Origin: CALWZE01 sp036644375 | Lineage (GTDB): Bacteria > Bacillota > Clostridia > Oscillospirales > Ruminococcaceae | Direction: 5' to 3' | Length of the DNA: 20,028 nucleotides | Assembly: GCA_036644375.1 (NCBI GenBank) | Contig: JAVXQD010000036.1 | Coordinates: forward strand, 1-20,028 | In this document: positions 14,513-20,028 of the stretch, piece by piece | How positions within the stretch are numbered: position 1 is the stretch's first letter | How the letters are laid out: every line of letters begins with the position of its first letter | Made by a program: the position numbers and the translations under genes | The notes under the pieces: model-generated | What the model was told of the DNA's origin: nothing | Seen by the model: only the letters and a program-made list of their open reading frames with translations | Databases searched by the model: none

Positions 14513-14837
14513 GAAGCTCATATCGCTGATTCTGATAACGGTTATGATTGTGGGAGCGGCGGCTCCTATGGCGTTCGCCGCCTCGGGCGACGTGGCAGGG
14601 GCTATCGAGGGGACGTGGAGCGACGCGAGAGGACAAATTAGACAGGTGGTGGACAACGTCGTGTTTCCCGTCATTGACCTCATCCTCGCGGTGTTCTTTT
14701 TTGTGAAGATCGGCATGAGTTATTTCGACTATCGAAAGACAGGACAGTTCGAGTGGGCTGCCCCTGCCATACTATTCGCCTGCCTCGTGTTCACGCTCAC
14801 CGCTCCGCTCTATGTTTGGGGGATTCTGGGGATGTAA
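14499..14837 (+). CDS. DUF3852-like small membrane protein
   Basis: 112 residues. A signal sequence (cleavage near FAA, about residue 28) and two membrane segments (about 52-70 and 88-108) leave a short processed product with a conserved-looking VVFPVIDLILAVFFFVK core. This matches the DUF3852 family of small membrane proteins found in Firmicute conjugative elements; size and topology resemble a pilin- or VirB2-like channel component, though that role is not established. It overlaps the preceding lipoprotein gene and is followed by the amidoligase. Confidence 0.75.
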   Translation: MTKHKKLISLILITVMIVGAAAPMAFAASGDVAGAIEGTWSDARGQIRQVVDNVVFPVIDLILAVFFFVKIGMSYFDYRKTGQFEWAAPAILFACLVFTLTAPLYVWGILGM

Positions 14838-14848
14838 CCTTTGAATGC

Positions 14849-14857
14849 GGAGGTGAT
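14849..14857 (+). promoter_or_regulatory. Ribosome site that fixes an ATC start
   Basis: GGAGGTGAT precedes ATC 14863; the distance from the end of GGAGG is 9 bases. TGA 14857-14859 is in frame just upstream. The only ATG nearby, 14856, is out of frame and too close. Confidence 0.65.
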
Positions 14858-14862
14858 GAAGA

Positions 14863-15864
14863 ATCAAAAGCCAGAAATTCGGCATTGAGATCGAAATGAC
14901 AGGACTCACGCGCCGCCACGCCGCAGAAATCATCGCCAAGCATTTCGATACGGCATATAACTACGACGGCGGCAGTTATGACGCATATTCGGTGCATGAT
15001 GAACAGGGCCGCAGATGGAAGGTCATGAGCGACGCAAGTATTCGCACAGAATGTCGCAGCGGAACGCCCAATTCCGAATACAAGGTGGAACTTGTAAGCC
15101 CCATCTGTGTCTGGGAGGACATTGAGACGATCCAGCAGCTCGTCCGTGAGCTTCGCGCGGCGGGCGCGGTCTCCAACAAAAGCTGCGGCATCCATGTTCA
15201 CGTTGATGCTTCGCGATTCGACGCCCGCTCGCTTCGCAACATAACCAATATCATGGCGAGCAAGGAGGACTTAATATACAAGGCCCTGCAGGTGGACGTC
15301 GCCAGAGAGCATCAATACTGTAAAAAGGTAGACGAGTGCTTTTGGGAAGATTTAAATCGCAAAAAGCCCAAAACACTTGATAAGGTTAGGGATATCTGGT
15401 ACGACGGCGACGACGGAAGCCGGGAGCATTATCATCATTCAAGATATCACTGCCTCAATCTGCACAGCGTCTTCTCAAAAGGCACGATCGAGTTTCGGCT
15501 GTTCAACTCGGATATCCGGCACGCCGGAAAGATAAAGGCATATATTCAGCTATCGCTCGCCATCACCCATCAGGCGCTCTCCCAGACCTGTGCGAGCAGA
15601 AGAAAGACGGTAAGCTCCAACGAGAAGTACATATTCCGCACATGGCTGCTGCGGTTGGGTTTCAACGGCGACGAATTCAAAACGGCGAGGACACACCTGC
15701 TTGAGCACCTCGAGGGCAACATCGCGTGGAAAAGACCTGAACAGGCACTTGAGCAGCGGGAGCGGCTGCAGCAGAAAGCAGCGCTCGTGACAAGAGAGCG
15801 TGATGAAATACAAAACCAACAAGCAGAGCCTGAGGCAGAACAAAACCTCGGGCTTTCGCTTTGA
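14863..15864 (+). CDS. Amidoligase-family enzyme (ATP-dependent amide ligase)
   Basis: 333 residues from ATC 14863. Family landmarks in order: FGIEIEMTG at the N-terminus, YKVELVSPI, CGIHVHVDASRFD, HHSRYHCLNLHS and KGTIEFRLFNSDIRH. These provide the acidic and histidine residues of the glutamine-synthetase-like fold used by amidoligases, which join carboxylates to amines using ATP. The first in-frame ATG, 14896, would delete the FGIEIE strand. The C-terminal 50 residues are a charged Gln/Glu-rich helix, perhaps a coiled coil. Comparative studies of amidoligases report frequent pairing with gamma-glutamylcyclotransferase-like genes, and one follows here after 15 bases. The substrate is unknown; a peptide, wall or surface-protein target is possible. 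Confidence 0.85.
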   Translation: MKSQKFGIEIEMTGLTRRHAAEIIAKHFDTAYNYDGGSYDAYSVHDEQGRRWKVMSDASIRTECRSGTPNSEYKVELVSPICVWEDIETIQQLVRELRAAGAVSNKSCGIHVHVDASRFDARSLRNITNIMASKEDLIYKALQVDVAREHQYCKKVDECFWEDLNRKKPKTLDKVRDIWYDGDDGSREHYHHSRYHCLNLHSVFSKGTIEFRLFNSDIRHAGKIKAYIQLSLAITHQALSQTCASRRKTVSSNEKYIFRTWLLRLGFNGDEFKTARTHLLEHLEGNIAWKRPEQALEQRERLQQKAALVTRERDEIQNQQAEPEAEQNLGLSL

Positions 15865-15865
15865 C

Positions 15866-15872
15866 AAGGAGG
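15866..15872 (+). promoter_or_regulatory. Ribosome site that fixes an ATA start
   Basis: AAGGAGG is followed after 7 bases by ATA 15880. No ATG, GTG or TTG is in frame between the stop TGA 15862-15864 and ATG 15952. Confidence 0.65.
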
Positions 15873-15879
15873 AATTGAG

Positions 15880-16389
15880 ATAGACAGGATAAAACCTATA
15901 AACGGGCGTGGCTTCTATGCCGCCTATGGCAGCAACCTCAATCTCCGTCAGATGCAGGTGCGCTGTCCTACAGCCGAGCCGCTGTTTGCCGGATATATCG
16001 AGGGCTATGCGCTCGCCTTCAAGGGCGACGCGTGCAGCGCTGTGGCGACGATAGAGCCGCGAGATGGCTCGCGCGTCCCTGTTCTCGTGTGGGAACCGCA
16101 GGCAGAGGACTGGCGCGCACTGGATCGGTATGAGGGCTATCCGCACCTGTACGGACTTGAACGCATGGCTGTTCGGCACGACGGTGTGGAGAGCAGCGTC
16201 AATGCTTACATTATGGACGAGCGATTTCGATATGGTCTACCCTCTGAATACTACTTCGACACCATCGCGCAGGGCTACGAGGACAACGGCTTGGATGTGA
16301 AGCATCTCTACGATGCCCTCGCCGTAACACAGCTGCGCATGGGCGAGCAGTTGGGGCGGGACGAGCAGATGAGCTTGGAGTGGAGATGA
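15880..16389 (+). CDS. Gamma-glutamylcyclotransferase/AIG2-like protein
   Basis: 169 residues from ATA 15880. The signature substrate loop YGSNL occurs near residue 16 (FYAAYGSNLNLRQM) and the likely catalytic Glu lies in DRYEGYP. Family members cleave gamma-glutamyl amide bonds, releasing 5-oxoproline. Starting at the first ATG, 15952, would remove YGSNL, so the start must be upstream. The gene follows the amidoligase by 15 bases and overlaps the sortase by 4 (ATGA), so the three are co-translated. Pairing with an amidoligase suggests one enzyme builds and the other trims or recycles an amide-linked product. Confidence 0.85.
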   Translation: MDRIKPINGRGFYAAYGSNLNLRQMQVRCPTAEPLFAGYIEGYALAFKGDACSAVATIEPRDGSRVPVLVWEPQAEDWRALDRYEGYPHLYGLERMAVRHDGVESSVNAYIMDERFRYGLPSEYYFDTIAQGYEDNGLDVKHLYDALAVTQLRMGEQLGRDEQMSLEWR

Positions 16390-17159
16390 ATATGAAGAGG
16401 AAAGCATTAATGGTGGTATCGGCTGTTCTTCTTATGTTGTTTGTCACCTGTCTTATCTTTGGAATATGCAAGCTGCTCGCGGCCAAGCGCGAGTACGACG
16501 AGGGCAGGAGCGAATACGAAAAGCTCGAGGAAACGGCTGTTCGTCCGACAGAGAAAGAAGAATGGCCCCGCCTCGACATAGACTTAGCCTCGCTTCAGGA
16601 AATAAACCCCGACCTCGTCTGCTGGCTCGACATACCATGCACGGAGATATCCTATCCCGTTGTGCAAGGCGACACCAACGAGCAGTATCTGCGCACGACC
16701 TTCGAGGGCAAAAGCAACGTGGCAGGAGCGGTGTTCATCGACTGTCGCAACTCTGCTTCTCTCGGCGACAGGAACATAATAATCTACGGCCACCGCATGA
16801 ATGACGGCACGATGTTCACGCAACTCAAGAATTACACAAATGAGCAGTTCTTGTCGGAGCATGGGGAGATACACATATACACTGAGAGCGGCGTGGCGAT
16901 ATATACCGTCTTCTCGGTACAGAGAACGGACACGGACGGCGACTGCTACAAGCTGCTGTTCGAGAGCGATAAGGAATACTGCATCTGGCTGCGGCTGATG
17001 TCGGACGCTTCGATCGCGCCGTGCAGGAGGTCAATTGGTGCAGGCGTCATAACGCTTTCGACCTGCGTCAACACCGACAGCTACGAGCGGTTGGTAGTAC
17101 AGGCGGTTAGAACAAAATTCATAGAGAACAGAGGTGGTGACGCATATTCAGTTGGATAA
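16386..17159 (+). CDS. Class B sortase
   Basis: 257 residues with one N-terminal membrane segment (about 5-27). The catalytic residues are His136 (IIIYGHRM), Cys227 in TLSTC and Arg235 (YERLVV). The pattern DIPCTEISYPVVQG and AGAVFIDCRN is typical of class B sortases. The enzyme is a membrane-bound transpeptidase on the outer face that links substrates such as the adhesin at 11607 to the cell wall or to pilin-like partners. ATG 16386 overlaps the previous stop in an ATGA; ATG 16392, with GGAG 6 bases before, is an alternative. It overlaps the TrbL-like gene by 16 bases. Confidence 0.92.
   Translation: MNMKRKALMVVSAVLLMLFVTCLIFGICKLLAAKREYDEGRSEYEKLEETAVRPTEKEEWPRLDIDLASLQEINPDLVCWLDIPCTEISYPVVQGDTNEQYLRTTFEGKSNVAGAVFIDCRNSASLGDRNIIIYGHRMNDGTMFTQLKNYTNEQFLSEHGEIHIYTESGVAIYTVFSVQRTDTDGDCYKLLFESDKEYCIWLRLMSDASIAPCRRSIGAGVITLSTCVNTDSYERLVVQAVRTKFIENRGGDAYSVG
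17131..17136 (+). promoter_or_regulatory. Ribosome site that fixes an ATA start
   Basis: GAGGTG is followed after 7 bases by ATA 17144. TGA 17138-17140 is in frame two codons before it, and the next standard start, ATG 17237, lies 93 bases further on. Confidence 0.6.
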
Positions 17160-18004
17160 CCTCCCGCGCATGGGAGGAAACACAGGAATGGCTGTACGGC
17201 AAGCTCATTGAGTTCCTCGGAACCTTCTTTGACAACATGAACAACATGGGTGCGGAGCTGTTCGAGCTGCCGTGGATGCAGGCCATCGTTTTCTTCTTCT
17301 CGTACTTCGGCTGGGCGCTGTTCGTCACAGGCCTTGTCGTCGCTGTGTTCGATGTGGCGGTGGAATGGCAGAGCGGCCGGGCCGACATCAAAGGCACTGC
17401 GCTCAATGTGCTAAAGGCGTTCTTTGCAGTAAATCTGTTCACTGTTATACCCGTGCGGCTCTACTCTTTTTGCATATCCCTTCAAAGCGGCTTGACGCAG
17501 GAGCTTGCGGGGCTGTTCACCGATACCCAGGTTGACATGACGACGCTTGGCAGCATCGGGCAGATGTCCAAGCTTGCGCTGTTGGGTGACGCGATGACGA
17601 GCTTCAATATCTTCAATTTCTTTTTAGCCATCGCGCTCGGCTACTGCGTTATCAAGGTGTTTTTCGCCAACATCAAGCGCGGCGGGATACTGCTCATCCA
17701 AATAGCCGTGGGCAGCCTGTATATGTTTAGCGTTCCGAGAGGTTACGGCGACGGATTCACCGGTTGGAGCAAACAAATCATCGCGCTGTGTTTAACGGCA
17801 TTTTTGCAGACAACCGTCCTCATCGCGGGACTGCTGACGTGGAACACGAGCTATCTTTTAGGAATCGGGCTTATGCTCGCGGCAAGCGAGGTCGAGCGCA
17901 TTGCCGGCAACTTCGGCTTGGACACCTCGGTCAAGGGCAACTTTATGAGTGCGGTTTACGCCACAAGCTCGGTCGTGAACATCGTAAAGACGATAGCAAA
18001 ATAA
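17144..18004 (+). CDS. TrbL/VirB6-like channel protein of the conjugation apparatus
   Basis: 286 residues from ATA 17144 (first codons read I/M-F-S-W-I). It has about six membrane segments, beginning near QAIVFFFSYFGWALFVTGLV and including VFFANIKRGGILLIQIAVG, a strongly conserved-looking central helix pair; the tail ends in VNIVKTIAK. Size, topology and position before PrgI and VirB4 match the polytopic TrbL-type (VirB6-like) protein of Firmicute ICEs (possibly DUF6045). Starting at ATG 17237 would remove an amphipathic N-terminal helix (WLYGKLIEFLGTFF). It overlaps the sortase gene and is followed after 9 bases by prgI. Confidence 0.85.
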   Translation: MFSWITSRAWEETQEWLYGKLIEFLGTFFDNMNNMGAELFELPWMQAIVFFFSYFGWALFVTGLVVAVFDVAVEWQSGRADIKGTALNVLKAFFAVNLFTVIPVRLYSFCISLQSGLTQELAGLFTDTQVDMTTLGSIGQMSKLALLGDAMTSFNIFNFFLAIALGYCVIKVFFANIKRGGILLIQIAVGSLYMFSVPRGYGDGFTGWSKQIIALCLTAFLQTTVLIAGLLTWNTSYLLGIGLMLAASEVERIAGNFGLDTSVKGNFMSAVYATSSVVNIVKTIAK

Positions 18005-18013
18005 GGAGTGAGA

Positions 18014-18304
18014 ATGAAAACATATATCTACCCAGAAAACCTCAAGGCGAAAGCGAGCCTGTGGCTGTGGGAGTTGAAAGACGTCGTGATTATCGGCTGC
18101 GGCATAATCCTGGCTGTGTTTCTCTTTGCGCAGTTCAGGCTGCTCATGCCATTTTGCCTCGCCGCTCTCTACGCATTTTTAAGCATGAGGTTCGACGACA
18201 CAAGTCTTTTGGACTACATCACCTATGCGACGCGGTATTTCATAACGTCGCAGCAATACTTTGAATGGAGGCTCGAAGCCCATGGGCATATTTATGAAAC
18301 CTGA
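18014..18304 (+). CDS. prgI: PrgI-family (VirB3-like) membrane protein
   Basis: 96 residues from ATG 18014, 5 bases after AAGGAG (18003-18008); the in-frame GTG 18008 overlaps the ribosome site and is rejected. The start YIYPENLKAKASLW and the following hairpin of two membrane helices (about 24-58), then ITSQQYFEW, are typical of the PrgI family, which acts as a VirB3-like inner-membrane partner of the VirB4 ATPase. It overlaps the next gene by 23 bases. Confidence 0.88.
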   Translation: MKTYIYPENLKAKASLWLWELKDVVIIGCGIILAVFLFAQFRLLMPFCLAALYAFLSMRFDDTSLLDYITYATRYFITSQQYFEWRLEAHGHIYET

Positions 18305-18839
18305 GATAAAGCCCTACAAGCCAAAGCCGCGCGGCAAACGGAGCACGCGGCAGCTCATTGGCATAAAGACGTTCGGTGCATTCGGGCTTGAACTATACGA
18401 CAAGAGCGAGCTCGTTTTATGGAGTATCGCTCCGAGCAACCTGTCGGTGCTCTCTCCCGTTAACGTTGAGAACAAGATACGGGCGCTGACAGTGGTGCTG
18501 TCCACGGTTATGGAGATAGAGTTCTGCTGCCTCGACAGCTCGGAGCGCTTTGACGCAAATAAACAGTATCTCAAAACGAGGATGGAGCAAGAAAAGAACC
18601 CGAAGGTGCGCGAGCTTTTAGCCGCAGACTTCGGGTTTCTTGATGAAATTCAGATAGAAAGCTCGACCGCCCGTGAGTTCCTCGTTCTCACACGGTTTCG
18701 GAATATGACGCCGCAGCAGATAGTAGGCTGTATAGGCCGTATAGAAAAAGCGATAAAGGATCAGAGCTTCGAGGTGCGGCGGGCAGATAGAGATGAAATG
18801 AAAAGAATCCTTGCGATTCATTTTGAGGGAAAGTATTAG
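18282..18839 (+). CDS. Conserved-position conjugation protein of unknown function
   Basis: 185 residues, soluble, with a basic Pro/Lys-rich N-terminus (EIKPYKPKPRGKRSTRQ) followed by a mixed alpha/beta domain. Start ATG 18282 lies 10 bases after GGAGG (18267-18271). There is no membrane segment or nucleotide-binding motif. In related elements a gene of this size sits between PrgI and VirB4, so a role beside the VirB4 ATPase is likely. It is the last intact gene before the AT-rich insertion, and its stop is only 16 bases from the decayed DUF3800 gene. Confidence 0.7.
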   Translation: MGIFMKPEIKPYKPKPRGKRSTRQLIGIKTFGAFGLELYDKSELVLWSIAPSNLSVLSPVNVENKIRALTVVLSTVMEIEFCCLDSSERFDANKQYLKTRMEQEKNPKVRELLAADFGFLDEIQIESSTAREFLVLTRFRNMTPQQIVGCIGRIEKAIKDQSFEVRRADRDEMKRILAIHFEGKY

Positions 18840-18855
18840 TATCTATTCACTATCA

Positions 18856-19598
18856 TCAAACAGCGCGCTCTTTTCCTATATCCTCTCCAAGAAGCTTGCA
18901 AACAACGATAGATATTTTTCTCGCAAGCTTACCACCATACTCGTTGTTTGGTACTTTTTTAATCCCGGAGGTATAGATCCCATACGAAGGAGGATGTGAA
19001 CAATCGCTTCTGACTTTTGAATAAACAATACTAAAGAAACATTTCAATGCAAAATCCCACTTGTGCTTATCAACAGACACTTTCAACTTAATGGTTGCTG
19101 TGAAAATACCAGCTAACAAATCTGCGATTTACAGACCACAACAATGATCAGAGTAATCAGTAAAAATACTTAGTTTCAGATGTGGAAACTTGCTGTAAGC
19201 ATCACCCTCGAGTAAAAGTGTATTTTGTCAATTGCACCGATGCTATTGTTACTTGTAAATGTAAAGTACACTTTTGCGCTTATTAGCATCACGAAGATCC
19301 TAAGCGCTTCCATAATATATTCCTAAATGTTCTCAGATGTTAAGTGAGACAGATACGGTTTTTTTCGCTTGTCATTTCTTTTTATAGATATACCGTAGTC
19401 TTGCCATTTTAGCTCTCGTCCTAGAGGAATGTCATATTCGCGTTTAAGAGTGTTAATGCGGTCAGTTAAAACAATAAAATCATCCATCGAAACAAGCACA
19501 TTTGATCGCACATAGAAAGGATGTGCTATGCAAAATTTATCATCTCGACGCTTCTCATATGCACCGCATTCATCGGAAAAAATAAAGTATGGCTTCAA
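18856..19598 (-). pseudogene. Decayed DUF3800 gene, antisense to the transfer operon
   Basis: Read on the minus strand from TTG 19598, behind a GAGGTGATA ribosome site, the product begins YFIFSDECGAYEK, typical of DUF3800. The frame hits TAG at 19323-19325, continues in the same frame to about 19227, then the homology moves to another frame (TLLLEGDAYSKFPHL). TAA at 19129-19131 interrupts CCGL-stop-IADLLAG, where DUF3800 proteins have LQIADLLAG; one C-to-T change would explain it. The rest (FSIVYSKVRS, GIKKVP) runs to TGA 18856. Total length, 743 bases, equals a full 245-250-residue protein with a one-base frameshift. It carries at least two stops and one frameshift, and its AT content is far higher than the flanking genes, pointing to a separate acquisition. 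Confidence 0.8.
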
Positions 19599-19664
19599 TT
19601 TATCACCTCTTTGCTACATAATTATACATTATATTAATTTAGAAATAAAGAAAGGAACACTTCA

Positions 19665-20028
19665 TTGTTGAAGATGCCATTTGCACGAAAGCTGCCCACC
19701 GTGGAAGAAAAAATCGAATCTTCAGCTCAGGACTTCTTTGACCGCATTGCGCCCTCTACGGTGAGGTTCTTTACCGACCACTACATACGCGGCAACCTGT
19801 TCTGCTCAGTGTGGGCGCTGCGGGAGTATCCGACCGCCACTGAGGAACAGGCTATCCTCCGTTCGCTCGGAGACAAGGACGGCGTGACGCTTCGTATCTA
19901 CTGCCGACCCGTGACCTTCCTTGAACAGCGCAAAATAATTGGCAACGCCACACGCAAAAACACGATGGGAATTTCGGCAGATAATGTTCAAGATTCAATA
20001 GAAGCGAAAAACAATCTCGAGGATGTGG
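19665..20028 (+). CDS. VirB4-like conjugation ATPase, N-terminal part (runs off the window)
   Basis: The frame is open from TTG 19665 to the right edge (121 codons). Start: AAAGGAA (19650-19656), 8 bases, then TTG TTG AAG ATG; ATG 19674 is an alternative. The visible part (MPFARKLPTVEEKI, then FFTDHYIRGNLFCSVWALREYP and VTLRIYCRPV) matches the N-terminal domain of Firmicute VirB4-like proteins, which power DNA and protein export. The Walker motifs lie beyond the window. The insertion upstream of it places an antisense gene in front of its ribosome site, so expression from the upstream operon would have to read through about 825 bases. Confidence 0.8.
   Translation, partial: MLKMPFARKLPTVEEKIESSAQDFFDRIAPSTVRFFTDHYIRGNLFCSVWALREYPTATEEQAILRSLGDKDGVTLRIYCRPVTFLEQRKIIGNATRKNTMGISADNVQDSIEAKNNLEDV

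Noticed and set aside
17764..18264. Plus-strand frame overlapping the TrbL-like and prgI genes
   Set aside because: It spans the boundary between two well supported genes and is rich in Arg/His with no hydrophobic pattern.
18840..19664. The AT-rich stretch as an insertion sequence
   Set aside because: The coding remnant is DUF3800, not a transposase, and no matching terminal repeats are visible at the edges.
1..20028. CRISPR arrays, tRNA or rRNA genes and insertion sequences
   Set aside because: No regularly spaced direct repeats, no cloverleaf-like segments and no transposase or terminal inverted repeats were seen.

Overview
The window looks like the conserved middle of an integrative and conjugative element (ICE) from a moderately high-GC anaerobic Firmicute, most likely a gut Clostridia lineage. 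The reasons are Gram-positive style lipoproteins, a sortase and a sortase substrate, strong Shine-Dalgarno (SD) sites, and a Gram-positive type IV secretion gene set (VirD4-like, TrbL/VirB6-like, PrgI, VirB4-like). Almost all genes lie on the + strand in tightly overlapping runs. The taxonomic call is an inference from gene content only; no relaxase, integrase or attachment site is visible here.

Layout. 1-2600: more AT-rich cargo, with the tail of an unidentified protein, a BlaI-type repressor overlapping a BlaR1-like M56 membrane protease that carries a degenerate M23-like tail, and a lipoprotein. 2600-3172: no intact gene, only decayed coding-like sequence. 3173-5560: the VirD4-like coupling protein, a terminator and a sigma-70 region 4-like protein. 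5575-5815: a non-coding block with several nested inverted repeats, a candidate structured RNA. 5845-10986: an accessory and anti-restriction operon with a Cys-rich small protein, a C5 cytosine methyltransferase split over two overlapping frames, a resolvase-like protein lacking the catalytic serine, an ArdA-like protein, a D12-class adenine methyltransferase, two small unknown proteins and a DUF3846 protein. 11048-13505: a Cys-rich lipoprotein, a terminator, and a wall-anchored adhesin with a thioester domain and SpaA-like repeats. 13523-20028: the transfer operon, with a lipoprotein, a DUF3852-like membrane protein, an amidoligase, a gamma-glutamylcyclotransferase-like protein, a class B sortase, a TrbL-like channel protein, PrgI, an unknown protein and the start of VirB4. 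A decayed antisense DUF3800 gene sits between the last two.

How it may work together: VirD4, TrbL, PrgI and VirB4 form the DNA transfer machine. The adhesin and sortase could hold mating cells together. The methyltransferases and ArdA-like protein could protect incoming DNA. The amidoligase and cyclotransferase are a recurring pair that may make or break amide or isopeptide bonds.

The most unusual features are: (1) four genes whose only sensible start, correctly spaced behind a good SD, is ATC or ATA instead of ATG; (2) a 329-nt stretch that reads as credible protein in two frames at the split methyltransferase; (3) the structured non-coding block upstream of the accessory operon; (4) the amidoligase, cyclotransferase, sortase and thioester adhesin grouped inside a conjugation operon.
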